Part shown: one piece after another, positions 8,397 through 16,131 of the stretch | Layout of the letters: each line of letters starts with the position of its first letter | Numbering within the stretch: the first letter of the stretch is position 1 | DNA from: Novosphingobium sp. SG919 | Lineage (GTDB): Bacteria > Pseudomonadota > Alphaproteobacteria > Sphingomonadales > Sphingomonadaceae | Direction of reading: 5' to 3' | NCBI RefSeq assembly: GCF_012932495.1 | Contig: NZ_JABCNG010000001.1 | Span: 186,001-250,000, forward strand | DNA: 64,000 nt | Notes under the pieces: generated by a model | Told to the model about the DNA's origin: nothing | Database searches by the model: none | What the model saw: the letters and a program-made list of their open reading frames with translations, nothing else | Translations under genes and position numbers: made by a program

Positions 8397-9185
8397 TTAC
8401 AGCGTCTGGTTGGCGTTCTTGAGCATGTCGTCGATGGCCGAGATCATCTTGGAATTGATCTCGTAGGCGCGCTGGCACTCGATCATGTCGACCAGCTCTT
8501 CCACGACGTTGACGTTGGACGCTTCGAGATAGCCCTGCTGGATATGGCCGCGCCCGGCATCGCCCGCATTGCCCACCTGGGCCGCGCCGCTGGCGCCGGT
8601 TTCCACCAGGAAGTTGTCGCCAATGGCCTTGAGGCCCTGCGGATTGGCAAAGCTGGCAATGGTGATCTGGCCCAGCGTGGTCGCCTCGGTGGCGCCGGGC
8701 AGCGTGGCCGTCACGGTGCCGTCCTGCGCCACGGTGATGGCGCTGGCGCCTTCGGGCACGGTGACCGCCGGCTGCAGGGCATAGCCTTGCGAAGTGACGA
8801 GCGTGCCTTCCGATGACCGGCTGAAATTGCCCGCGCGGGTATAGGCCAACTGGCCACCGGGCAGCGTCACCTGGAAAAACCCGTCGCCATCGAGCGCGAG
8901 GTCGAGCGCATTGCCCGTGCTTTGCAACTGGCCCTGGTTTTCCATCCGCGCGGTGCCCTGAAGCGAAACCCCGGTGCCCAGGTTGAGCCCCGTGGCATAG
9001 GCGGTTTCGTTGGACGATTGCTGCCCGGCCACGCGCGTGTCCTGATAGGCGAGCGTGGCGAAATTGGCGCGATCGCGCTTGAAGCCGGTGGTGCTGACGT
9101 TGGCCAGGTTGTTGGCGATCACGCGCATCCGCGTGTCCTGGGCTTCCAGGCCGGTGCGGGCGACGTGCAGGGCGGAACTGGGCAT
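8397..9185 (-). CDS. flgG: flagellar distal rod protein FlgG
   Basis: Distal rod subunit, 262 aa, normal length. N-terminal axial motif (RVIANNLANVSTTGFKRD), central DGDGFFQV motif, and the C-terminal signature EASNVNVVEELVDMIECQRAYEIN, which is split here for length and sits at about 220-245. It lies between flgF and flgH in the standard order. Exported without a Sec signal through the flagellar apparatus. Confidence 0.97.
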   Translation of the reverse strand: MPSSALHVARTGLEAQDTRMRVIANNLANVSTTGFKRDRANFATLAYQDTRVAGQQSSNETAYATGLNLGTGVSLQGTARMENQGQLQSTGNALDLALDGDGFFQVTLPGGQLAYTRAGNFSRSSEGTLVTSQGYALQPAVTVPEGASAITVAQDGTVTATLPGATEATTLGQITIASFANPQGLKAIGDNFLVETGASGAAQVGNAGDAGRGHIQQGYLEASNVNVVEELVDMIECQRAYEINSKMISAIDDMLKNANQTL

Positions 9186-9210
9186 GGCAGGATCTCTCCG
9201 ATTGGATTTT

Positions 9211-9966
9211 TCAGGTGTTCAGGCGCATCAGGCTGGCGGATTTCTCGTCCACCTCGCGCGCGGTGGAGGCCACTTTGGTGCGCATTTCGAACAGGCGCTG
9301 GGCTTCGACCATTTCCACGATCACCTGGGTGGGATCGACGTTGGATTGCTCCAGCGCGCCGGGGGTGAGGCGCGCTTCCTCGTCTTGCGGCAGGGTGCCC
9401 ATGGTGTTGTTGGCGCCGGTCACGTGGAACAGCCCGTCCAGCCCCTTGCCCACCTGGCTGCCCGCCGTCGAAACCAGCTTGATGCGGGCAACGACCTGGG
9501 GCGGGGTGGAGGGGTTCTGCGGGTCGGCGGCCATCACGCTGCCATCGGGCGCGATGGTCACGATCGTGCCGGTGGGCACGGTGATCGGCCCCCCATCGCC
9601 GATCACCGGCCGCCCATCGCCGTTTTGCAGCACGCCATCGGCGGTGATCGTCAGATCGCCGCGCCGGGTATAGGCCTCGCTGCCGTCTTCGGCCTGCACC
9701 GCCAGCATGGTGTCGCCGCTGAGCGCCACGTCGAGCGGGTTGCTGGTGGCGATCGTGGCACCTTGCTTGCTGCTGGACCCCTGCACATAGCCTTGCGTCA
9801 TCGCGCGCGCTTCGAGCGCTTGGCCCTTGAGCGTGATCGGCGTGGCGCTGAGCATTTCCTGGCGGAAGCCGATGGTCTGCGCGTTGGCCATGTTGCTGGC
9901 GATCACGCGCTGGCGCACCATCGACCCGGCCATGCCGGAATAGGCGGTGTAGATCAGCCGGTCCAT
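9211..9966 (-). CDS. flgF: flagellar proximal rod protein FlgF
   Basis: Rod subunit, 251 aa. N-terminal MDRLIYTAYSGMAGSMVRQ and SNMANAQTIGFRQ, a DTMLAVQ/AYTRRGDL central section, and a C-terminus with SNVDPTQVIVEMVEAQRLFE. It is distinguished from FlgG by the single-pass TAYSGMAG opening and the shorter middle. It follows flgE by 15 bases and precedes flgG by 25. Confidence 0.95.
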   Translation of the reverse strand: MDRLIYTAYSGMAGSMVRQRVIASNMANAQTIGFRQEMLSATPITLKGQALEARAMTQGYVQGSSSKQGATIATSNPLDVALSGDTMLAVQAEDGSEAYTRRGDLTITADGVLQNGDGRPVIGDGGPITVPTGTIVTIAPDGSVMAADPQNPSTPPQVVARIKLVSTAGSQVGKGLDGLFHVTGANNTMGTLPQDEEARLTPGALEQSNVDPTQVIVEMVEAQRLFEMRTKVASTAREVDEKSASLMRLNT

Positions 9967-9981
9967 GGCCGGTTACCCCCC

Positions 9982-10794
9982 TTAGCTGCGCAGGTTGAGA
10001 ATGGCCTGGGTGGCCTGGGTGGCTGTGTCGATCGCCTTGGCATTGGCCTGGTAGGCGCGCTGCGCCACGATCAGGCCGACGAGTTCGTCCGACACTTCCA
10101 CGTTGGAGCGTTCGAGATAGCCCGACATCAACTTGCCGTACTGGCCGTTGGTGGGCTCGCCATAGTTGGCGAGGCCGGACAGGTTGGTGGCGGTCCAATT
10201 GGCCGAACCCTGCTGGCGCAGCCCTTGCGCGTTGAGGAACGTGGCGAGGCCGATCTTGCCGATGATGGTGTTCGAGCCATCGGCATAGCTGGCCGCGACA
10301 TTGCCGTTTTCCGAAACCGTGAATCCGGCAAATTCCGAGCCGGCAGCATTGGTTGTAGGCACCAGAGCGTCGGTCATCGTCGTGCTGGTCACGGCGCCGG
10401 TGGAGTCGGTGGGAAACATCTGCACGCGATTGCCCTGGGCATCGGTGACATAGCCGCCCGAATCCATCTGGAACGCGCCATTGCGGGTATACATCGTCTG
10501 GCCGGTGGAGGGCGAAACCACGGTAAAGAACCCATCGCCGCTGACTGCCAGGTCCAGCGAAGAGCCGGTGGAATCGAGCGCGCCCTGCTTGAAGTTCTGG
10601 GTGATCGCCTCGACCTTGGCACCGATCCCTTCGATCAGGCGCGGGTTGGTAAAGGCCGTGCCGGCGACCACGTCGGCAAAGCTGACGGTGCTTTTCTTGA
10701 AGCCGTTGGTTTCCGAGTTGGCGATGTTGTTGCTGACCACGTTGAGATCGGTCTGCGCATTCTTGATGCCGTTGAGCGACGTGTAGAACGACAT
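9982..10794 (-). CDS. flgE: flagellar hook protein FlgE, short form
   Basis: Hook subunit, 270 aa. Hook-type N-terminus (MSFYTSLNGIKNAQTDLNV, SNNIANSETNGFKKS), a SGDGFFTV central motif, and a C-terminal YLERSNVEVSDELVGLIVAQ. Enterobacterial FlgE is about 400 aa and many alphaproteobacterial ones are longer. This one is close to rod-protein size, so most of the surface domain (D2) is missing or very small. Identity as FlgE rests on the hook-like N-terminus and on its position after the FlgD cap gene. An alternative reading as a rod paralogue is less likely because flgF and flgG are both present. Confidence 0.9.
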   Translation of the reverse strand: MSFYTSLNGIKNAQTDLNVVSNNIANSETNGFKKSTVSFADVVAGTAFTNPRLIEGIGAKVEAITQNFKQGALDSTGSSLDLAVSGDGFFTVVSPSTGQTMYTRNGAFQMDSGGYVTDAQGNRVQMFPTDSTGAVTSTTMTDALVPTTNAAGSEFAGFTVSENGNVAASYADGSNTIIGKIGLATFLNAQGLRQQGSANWTATNLSGLANYGEPTNGQYGKLMSGYLERSNVEVSDELVGLIVAQRAYQANAKAIDTATQATQAILNLRS

Positions 10795-10828
10795 GGGCTG
10801 GTTTTCCTGTCGGTTGGGGGAGGGAGGG

Positions 10829-11203
10829 TCAGGCGGTTGCCGTGGTGGCTGCCGTGCCGGAGGTAGATGCCGCCGTCTGCGCGGCGCTGATCGCGGCGAG
10901 TTGCTGCGAAATCGTCTGCAGCGTCGCGGCGATCTGGCTGTTCGAAGCGTTGGCGGAATTGAGCTGATCGAGCTTGTCGGAAATGTCGGTGAGCGTGTTG
11001 TTCATCTCCGTCGAGTTCGACAGCGAGGAAAACTGCGCGAGCTGCGCCACCATCTGGGTGTTGTCCACCGGCGAGGTGGGGTCCTGGTTCTGCAGCTGCG
11101 CGGTCAGCATCTTGAGAAAATCGGTGGCGCCAAGGCTGGCCCAACCGGTCTTGGCCGTGCTGGAGGAACCGGTGGTTGCGCTGGTTGATGTTACGGTGGT
11201 CAT
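10829..11203 (-). CDS. flgD: flagellar hook-cap protein FlgD, minimal form
   Basis: Hook assembly scaffold, 124 aa. The conserved N-terminal part is clear: [19 protein letters not shown] followed by [13 protein letters not shown] at about 25-62. A helical Ala/Ser/Gln-rich tail follows. The Ig-like/tudor C-terminal domains of the usual protein (about 220 aa) are absent, and the coding sequence ends normally rather than by visible frameshift. It matches the shortened hook subunit next to it. Confidence 0.92.
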   Translation of the reverse strand: MTTVTSTSATTGSSSTAKTGWASLGATDFLKMLTAQLQNQDPTSPVDNTQMVAQLAQFSSLSNSTEMNNTLTDISDKLDQLNSANASNSQIAATLQTISQQLAAISAAQTAASTSGTAATTATA

Positions 11204-11204
11204 G

Positions 11205-11621
11205 TCACTTCATCCTCATCGTATCGAGCATCAGCTGCTTGGCGGTCTGCATCGCCTCCACCACGTTCTGGTATTGGCGGCTGGCTTCCATCATCTCGAC
11301 CATCTCGGCGTTCTCATCGACCGGGGCGGTCCAGACATCGCCGTTGGCGTCTGCCAGTGGATTGTCGGGATCGTGGGTGCGCACGGCGGTGGTGTCGGTG
11401 CGGTAGACGCCCTGGACCTTGACCGTGGAAAGGCCGGTACGGCGATCGAGCTCTTCGGCAAAAACGGGGCGCAGCGGGCGATAGGCCGCCGCGTCGCTGC
11501 TGGCGACGTTGCCGGCATTGGCCAGGTTCGAAGCCGCTGCGTTCATCCGCACCAGCTGGGCCGACATGGCGCGGCCGGTCACGCCGAACAGGGTGAGGGG
11601 GGAATTGCCGTTGCCCGCCAT
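11205..11621 (-). CDS. flgC: flagellar proximal rod protein FlgC
   Basis: Rod subunit, 138 aa. N-terminal [17 protein letters not shown] and a C-terminus with [20 protein letters not shown]. The ATG at 11621 is used; a TTG two codons earlier is in frame but less likely. It starts 2 bases after the flgB stop and precedes flgD by one base, so flgB-flgC-flgD are translationally linked. Confidence 0.95.
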   Translation of the reverse strand: MAGNGNSPLTLFGVTGRAMSAQLVRMNAAASNLANAGNVASSDAAAYRPLRPVFAEELDRRTGLSTVKVQGVYRTDTTAVRTHDPDNPLADANGDVWTAPVDENAEMVEMMEASRQYQNVVEAMQTAKQLMLDTMRMK

Positions 11622-11623
11622 GG

Positions 11624-11986
11624 TCAATCACCCTTGAGCGCGCGGGTCACTTCGCCCACGCGGCCCTTGATGAATTCCAGCGTGGCCGAATAGCCCACCG
11701 CGTTTTCGGCAAAGGCGGTCTGTTCCGTGGCCAGTTCTACCGTGTTGCCATCGAGGCTGGGCATCACCGGCACGCGATAGAGCGTGGCGCCCGCTTCAGC
11801 CTGGCCCTGGCTGGCGCCGGCAAGGCGTGCCTTGAGCGCGGCGCCGAAATCGATGTCGCGCGCCTTGTACCCGGGGGTGGCGGCGTTGGCGATGTTGGAG
11901 GCCAGCAGGCCCAGGCGCGTGGCGCGCAGTTCCAGCGCGGCGCCGTGGATGCCGAACAGGCCATCGGTTGATGCACTCTCGCTCAT
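11624..11986 (-). CDS. flgB: flagellar proximal rod protein FlgB
   Basis: Rod subunit, 120 aa, first gene of the minus-strand flagellar operon. Family motifs: RLGLLASNIANAATPGYKARD at about 24-44 (quoted in part: SNIANAATPGYKARDIDF) and the C-terminal NAVGYSATLEFIKGRV. The frame stays open far upstream on the minus strand, but the ATG at 11986 gives a full-length FlgB and lies about 50 bases from a sigma-54 promoter. Confidence 0.95.
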   Translation of the reverse strand: MSESASTDGLFGIHGAALELRATRLGLLASNIANAATPGYKARDIDFGAALKARLAGASQGQAEAGATLYRVPVMPSLDGNTVELATEQTAFAENAVGYSATLEFIKGRVGEVTRALKGD

Positions 11987-12034
11987 CGGTCGTGCTCTCG
12001 CTTTCCTTGGGCAAACAAACGATGCCGATGGTTC

Positions 12035-12050
12035 AGCAAGGGGCGTGCCA
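12035..12050 (-). promoter_or_regulatory. sigma-54 promoter for flgB operon
   Basis: On the minus strand the sequence is TGGCAC, five bases, TTGCT: a perfect match to the -24/-12 consensus TGGCAC-N5-TTGCW. It ends 49 bases before the flgB start codon. It would need RpoN and an enhancer-binding activator (FlbD/FleQ type), neither encoded in the window. Confidence 0.85.
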
Positions 12051-12239
12051 ATTGCCGCAAAACCCGCAAACGCGGCGTTCCGGGGCGGCCGGCCGGCGTT
12101 GGCGCGGCAAGCCCTTGCCGATCGCGCTTGCCGATCGACGGCAGGCGCTGCCGCCCGCCCTGAAAGCGTGGCGGTCCCTGCCGTCCTTGCCGCCAAAGGT
12201 TTCGCGAAAAACCCGAGTTTCACGAAAGACAAGGCGCCG

Positions 12240-12989
12240 ATGGATCCGACCCACCTGTTCGATGGCCAATCGGCCGTGATCGTCGTTGGCGGCACGCTGG
12301 TGGGCACCGTGCTGCGTTGCGGCTGGCGCGACAGCATGACCGCGCTGCGTGCCGTGCTGGCTTTGCTGCGCCCCGGCTTCGATGCCGATGCCATGCGCGC
12401 CGAACTGGCGCATGAAGTGGCGCTGATCCGCCAGGACGGTGTGATCCGCGCCAATCCGCGCCGGCTGGCCGATCGCGAATTCGATTCCGCCACCACGGCC
12501 TTGCTGCGCACCCGGTCGCTCGATGGCTTGATCGAACAGCACGAAGCCTGGCGTCGCACGCGCCTGCGTCGCGCCACGGCGGCGGCGCGCACCCTGGCCC
12601 AGGCGGCGGATCTCTCGCCCGTATTCGGCCTTGCCGGAACGCTTGTGGCGCTCAGCCAGCTCAAGGTAGAGAGCCTGGCCCACGGCAATTTCATCGGCGC
12701 CATTGCCATGTCGGTGCTGACCACGCTGTATGGCCTGCTGCTGGCGCATATCGTCATGGGGCCGCTAGGCCGCGCGGTGGAGCGCGCCTCTCAGGCCGAG
12801 GAAGAGGCGCGTGCCGAGGTCATGGCCTGGCTGACGCGCCAGGTCGGCCCGGCTTGCCCCGATCGGCATCGCAGCACACCCCAGGCGCCACACGGCACCC
12901 ACGCGCCTTATCCCGTGACCGCACCCCCCTTGGCCGAGGGCACGCGGCCGATCGGGTCACCCCCCCACGATCCGCGCGAAGTGGCATGA
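12240..12989 (+). CDS. MotA/TolQ/ExbB-family membrane protein (second stator-like A subunit)
   Basis: 249 aa, divergent from flgB. Membrane segments are seen near residues 10-30 and as a closing pair (LSPVFGLAGTLVALSQLK and FIGAIAMSVLTTLYGLLLAHIV), matching the TM3-TM4 arrangement of MotA/ExbB proteins, with a large cytoplasmic loop rich in Arg/Glu between them. The C-terminal 50 residues are Pro/His-rich. The frame is open upstream, but the ATG at 12240 sits right before the first helix. Its stop overlaps the next start (ATGA). It differs from the standard motA at 2814 and probably forms an ion-driven complex with the 12986 product; a flagellar role is inferred from position only. Confidence 0.75.
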   Translation: MDPTHLFDGQSAVIVVGGTLVGTVLRCGWRDSMTALRAVLALLRPGFDADAMRAELAHEVALIRQDGVIRANPRRLADREFDSATTALLRTRSLDGLIEQHEAWRRTRLRRATAAARTLAQAADLSPVFGLAGTLVALSQLKVESLAHGNFIGAIAMSVLTTLYGLLLAHIVMGPLGRAVERASQAEEEARAEVMAWLTRQVGPACPDRHRSTPQAPHGTHAPYPVTAPPLAEGTRPIGSPPHDPREVA

Positions 12990-13453
12990 TTGCGCGGCCC
13001 GGGCAGACGGGATGGCAGACCATCCTGGCCGATCTGGCGCTGATCCTGTTCATGATCTGCGCTTCGGCCCTCTCCGTGGCGGAAGGGCCGGCGCCAGCGG
13101 CGGTCAAGGCCCAGGCCGCGCCCTTGCGCGCGCCCCCGCCACCCCCGCCGCATCCCGTGGCGCCCTCGCAGCAGGCAGAGCCGGTGGGGGTTTGGCGCGA
13201 TGGCCCCGGCGCACCGCCGCTGGCGCAGTGGCTGGCCGACCAGGCCGCCGATCCGCGCCTGCGCCTGTCGATCGTGGTGCGCTATGGCGCCCGGTCAGCC
13301 AACCCGCAATCCGCGCGCGAGACGGCGCTGGAGCAGGCCGCGCGCCTTGCCCGCACCGCTGGCCCGCGTGCCGGCAGTGCCCGCGTGGTGGTAGAACCGG
13401 GCGCACAGCCGGGCGCCAGCGTGGCGCTGGGCTATGACGAGGAAAGCCTGTGA
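12986..13453 (+). CDS. MotB/ExbD-like single-pass membrane protein (partner of 12240 gene)
   Basis: 155 aa. Short N-terminus, then ILADLALILFMICASALS, one membrane helix starting with an aspartate (D16) in the same place as the proton-carrying Asp of MotB (YADFVTAMM) and ExbD/TolR. A Pro-rich linker follows (about 40-62), then a small domain of about 90 residues. The domain shares only a faint OmpA-like layout (beta strand, RETALEQAARLAR helix, strand) and lacks the usual peptidoglycan-binding motif. Start overlaps the upstream stop by 4 bases. Function is inferred from the A-type partner and the Asp; not a recognised named protein. Confidence 0.65.
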   Translation: MIARPGQTGWQTILADLALILFMICASALSVAEGPAPAAVKAQAAPLRAPPPPPPHPVAPSQQAEPVGVWRDGPGAPPLAQWLADQAADPRLRLSIVVRYGARSANPQSARETALEQAARLARTAGPRAGSARVVVEPGAQPGASVALGYDEESL

Positions 13454-13462
13454 GGCAGGAAA

Positions 13463-13478
13463 TGGCATGGCTTTTGCT
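13463..13478 (+). promoter_or_regulatory. sigma-54 promoter for flgA
   Basis: TGGCAT, five bases, TTGCT. The invariant GG and GC are at correct spacing and there is one mismatch to TGGCAC. It lies 38 bases upstream of the flgA start and right after the preceding stop codon. Confidence 0.8.
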
Positions 13479-13516
13479 GAAATCCGGGCAATCCGCCTCG
13501 TTTCAGGAAAAGCTCC

Positions 13517-14071
13517 ATGCCCGCTGCCCCGTTCCGGCCCGTTCTTGCCGCCAGTCTTGCCGTCTCGCTTGCCGTTTCCGCCCTGGCGCAGGCCCAGGTG
13601 GCGCGCGCACCGGCCACCCGCTTTGCCGATATGGCCGCGATCGACCAAGCCGTGGCCCAGTTTACCGGCCGCGCCATCGGCGTGCCCGGTGGCGCGGCCC
13701 AGCCAGTCGACCGCCGCTTGCGCCTGGTGGCGTGCACGGCGCCGCTGGCGCTGGGTTGGCGGGCCGCTGCGCACGACAGCGTCTTGGTGCGCTGCCCCGA
13801 TGCGGGCGGTTGGCGCCTGTTCGTGCCCGTGGCCGCGGCGCGGGCCGAGGCGGCCGCCACCCCCGCACCGCCCGTGGTGCAGCGCGGCGACGCGGTGACG
13901 ATCGCCATGGTTGGCGATGGCTTTTCGGTGGAGCAGGGCGGCGAAGCTATGGATGCCGGCCCCTTGGGCGGCTGGATCCGCGTGCGCACCGATCCTGCCA
14001 AAGCCGGACGCAGCGATGCCCTGCGCGGACGCGTGGTGCGCCCCGGCCTGGTGGAAGTGCCGGTGGATTGA
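13517..14071 (+). CDS. flgA: flagellar P-ring assembly chaperone FlgA
   Basis: Periplasmic chaperone for FlgI, 184 aa. Sec signal peptide (about 1-26, ending AQAQ). The C-terminal SAF-like domain has VVQRGDAVTIAMVGDGFSVE and LRGRVVRPGLVEVPVD, the usual 'r-G-d-v-v-x-n-...-G-V' ending. Two cysteines (in LVACTAP and LVRCPD) may form a disulfide. First gene of flgA-flgM-flgN under its own sigma-54 promoter. Confidence 0.93.
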   Translation: MPAAPFRPVLAASLAVSLAVSALAQAQVARAPATRFADMAAIDQAVAQFTGRAIGVPGGAAQPVDRRLRLVACTAPLALGWRAAAHDSVLVRCPDAGGWRLFVPVAAARAEAAATPAPPVVQRGDAVTIAMVGDGFSVEQGGEAMDAGPLGGWIRVRTDPAKAGRSDALRGRVVRPGLVEVPVD

Positions 14072-14190
14072 AGCCCGCCCGGCGCATGGGATCAGGCATC
14101 CCCAGCGCATCCGGCAAAATTCCGCCGCATGGCCTTAAACTCTCAGGACCGGCGCCGTTCTTCCCGGCATAACCCCCGAGGAGCTCGACC

Positions 14191-14526
14191 ATGTCCAACA
14201 TCGAAATCGGACCGTCGCGGCCGGTTGGTGCGGTCCAGGTCAAGATCGCCACTGCCGATACAGCGGCGCCCCAGGCCGTTGCCGAAGCGCCCGCCAGCCC
14301 AAGCGCCGCGGCCACTGCCGCGCCGTCTGCGCCGGCCGCGATCGCCAGCGCCGCATCTGCCACCGTCGCCACCAGCGGCGCCACTCGCGCCGGCGATGTG
14401 CCGGTGAGTAGCGATCGCGTTGCCCAGATCCGCAAGGCGATCGAGGAAGGCCACTATCCGGTGATCCCCGCCCAGATCGCCGATGCCATGATTGCCGCCG
14501 GCATGCTGCTGAGGACCCCCCAATGA
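14191..14526 (+). CDS. flgM: anti-sigma-28 factor FlgM
   Basis: Inhibitor of FliA, 111 aa, exported after hook completion. It has the FlgM layout: an N-terminal segment (MSNIEIGPSRPVGAV), a long disordered Ala/Pro-rich middle (about 25-68), and a C-terminal binding region SSDRVAQIRKAIEEGHYPV followed by IADAMIAAGML. GGAG lies upstream of the ATG. The stop overlaps flgN by 4 bases (ATGA). Its target fliA is encoded 3.8 kb downstream. Confidence 0.93.
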   Translation: MSNIEIGPSRPVGAVQVKIATADTAAPQAVAEAPASPSAAATAAPSAPAAIASAASATVATSGATRAGDVPVSSDRVAQIRKAIEEGHYPVIPAQIADAMIAAGMLLRTPQ

Positions 14527-14891
14527 CCGTTGACGCACCGATTTGCCATCCCAACGATCTGCGCCAGGCCCTGGGCCAGATGATTGCTGTGCTGAATGAC
14601 GAACGCCTGGCCCTGGCCGGCCTGGATATGGATGCGATCATGGGGTGCGCGGTGGACAAGGCGGCCCTGTGCAGCCGTCTGGAAGCGGTGGCCACCGATG
14701 CGATCGACGAGGAATGCCGCGGCATGGTGGATGCCGCGCGTCGCCTCAATGAAGCGAACCGCCGCGTGCGCAACCTGATTGCTGCCAATGTGGCCGCCCG
14801 GCTCGAAGCGTTGACCGGCGCTCCTGCGATCTATCGCGCCCGCGCTGGCGAAGTGCGGGCCCATCACGCCCGCACCGCCCGGGTGCGCTAA
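14523..14891 (+). CDS. flgN: FlgN-family export chaperone
   Basis: 122 aa, almost all helical, as expected for the type III chaperone that delivers FlgK and FlgL. It overlaps flgM by 4 bases, which is the classical flgM-flgN pairing. Sequence conservation in this family is low, so the call leans on size, helical content (LGQMIAVLNDERLAL; LNEANRRVRNLIAANV) and position. Confidence 0.8.
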   Translation: MTVDAPICHPNDLRQALGQMIAVLNDERLALAGLDMDAIMGCAVDKAALCSRLEAVATDAIDEECRGMVDAARRLNEANRRVRNLIAANVAARLEALTGAPAIYRARAGEVRAHHARTARVR

Positions 14892-14949
14892 ATCATCGGT
14901 TTGCCGGCGCGGCCAAGGGCTGTGCCGGCAAACCGGCAAATCCTCTCCG

Positions 14950-14996
14950 GCGCCGCGTGCCGTTGCCCTTTCAGGGCCGGCACGCGGCGCTTTTTT
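14950..14996 (+). terminator. rho-independent terminator of flgA-flgM-flgN
   Basis: 13-bp perfect GC-rich stem (GCGCCGCGTGCCG and its complement), a 15-base loop, then TTTTTT. A classic intrinsic terminator, 58 bases after the flgN stop. Confidence 0.93.
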
Positions 14997-15045
14997 GCGC
15001 GGCAAATCGTTGAGAATAAGGGAATCCGTCCCAAGAATGCGAAAC

Positions 15046-15061
15046 TGGCACAACCTTTGCT
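15046..15061 (+). promoter_or_regulatory. sigma-54 promoter for the transglycosylase-flhA-fliA genes
   Basis: TGGCAC, five bases, TTGCT: perfect -24/-12 match, 63 bases before the TTG start of the lytic transglycosylase and just after the flgN terminator. Confidence 0.87.
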
Positions 15062-15123
15062 GAACCATCCTTGTCGCGGCACGCCAACCAAGGCGTGCTG
15101 CCGCCAGCACAAGGATACGGGCG

Positions 15124-16125
15124 TTGAGTTCAGTGCAAACTTCTGCCGCGAGCCTTGCCGATCCGGCAATCGGCACGATCGCGGCCAGCGCGGCAACCGC
15201 CAGCCCGGTGCATGCCGCCATTGCCAATGCGGCCAATGCCACGGGCGTGGACTTCGGCTATCTGCTGGCCCAGGCGCGGCTGGAATCCGGGCTCGATCCC
15301 CGTGCTCGCGCCCGCACGTCGAGCGCTGCTGGCCTCTACCAGTTCACCGGGCAGACCTGGCTCAAAACCCTGGCTCGCCACGGCGCCGATCATGGCCTGG
15401 ATTGGGCTGGCGATGCGGTGGACGATGCCGCCGGCAATCCGGCGCTGCGCCGCCAATTGCTGGCGCTGCGCCACGATCCGCAGCTTTCCGCGCTGATGGC
15501 CGGTGACTTGGCCAACGACAACCGGGCGGCCCTGGCTACCACGCTGGGCCGTGATCCCGACAATGCCGAGCTTTATCTCGCGCATTTCCTGGGTGCGGAT
15601 GGCGCGTCCCGGTTCCTTGCCGGCCTTGCCGGCAATCCCGAGGCCAGTGCCGCTGCGCTGCTGCCCAAGGCGGCCGCAGCCAATCGCACGATTTTCTATG
15701 ACCGTAGCGGCGCGGCGCGTTCGCTGGGCGCGGTGATGGCCCTGCTGCGCAGCCGGTTGGAGGCGGCCGGCAGTGACGCGGGCGGCCTGCCGGCATTGCC
15801 TGGAACGCCGCTATCGGGGCAATGGCCGCTGGCCACCATGCCCTATGGCGATCTGTCCGGGCTGGATGGCCCCTGGGCCAACCTGCCTTCGGGCGCACCC
15901 GATCTGGGCGCGGGGCGGCAAAGCTATACCGGCGGCCCGGTGGCGCAGGAATTCCAGCAGGCCGCGGCTGCCGCAGGCCAGGCCAGCGGTGGCGCGGCCG
16001 GCAATGGGGGCCACACGTCGATGGCCGATACCCTGCGCGACACGTTTGCCCTGGCGAGCAGCGGCACGCCGGGCAGCGGCCACGTGGCCCGCGCCTATGG
16101 CCGGCTCAAGGCGATGGGGCTCTAA
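15124..16125 (+). CDS. flagellar-locus lytic transglycosylase (SLT domain)
   Basis: Peptidoglycan-cleaving enzyme, 333 aa, presumably opening the wall for the rod in place of the missing FlgJ hydrolase domain. SLT motifs: catalytic Glu in ARLESGLDP (E54), then SSAAGLYQFTGQTW (about 66-79). The start is TTG at 15124 with AAGGA upstream; a GTG three codons later is also possible. There is no signal peptide: the N-terminus is Ala/Ser/Thr-rich and non-hydrophobic, unlike the Sec-exported SltF of other alphaproteobacteria. The C-terminal half (about 200-333) is Gly/Ala-rich and unassigned. flhA follows after 6 bases. Confidence 0.88.
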   Translation: MSSVQTSAASLADPAIGTIAASAATASPVHAAIANAANATGVDFGYLLAQARLESGLDPRARARTSSAAGLYQFTGQTWLKTLARHGADHGLDWAGDAVDDAAGNPALRRQLLALRHDPQLSALMAGDLANDNRAALATTLGRDPDNAELYLAHFLGADGASRFLAGLAGNPEASAAALLPKAAAANRTIFYDRSGAARSLGAVMALLRSRLEAAGSDAGGLPALPGTPLSGQWPLATMPYGDLSGLDGPWANLPSGAPDLGAGRQSYTGGPVAQEFQQAAAAAGQASGGAAGNGGHTSMADTLRDTFALASSGTPGSGHVARAYGRLKAMGL

Positions 16126-16131
16126 CCCATC

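Noticed and set aside
6432..8816. 794-codon open frame antisense to flgI-flgH-flgG
   Set aside because: Composition is of antisense type (Gly, Arg, His, Gln, Ala), spans three conserved flagellar genes and has no domain.
12101..12139. Direct repeat CTTGCCGATCG, two copies close together
   Set aside because: Only 11 bp and in GC-rich sequence; chance or slippage is enough to explain it.
12051..12239. Possible sigma-54 site for the second stator pair
   Set aside because: Several TGGC and TTGC strings are present, but none at the required spacing.
14120..14165. Sigma-28-like TAAA-N14-GCCG before flgM
   Set aside because: Spacing and -10 do not match TAAA-N15-GCCGATAA well enough.
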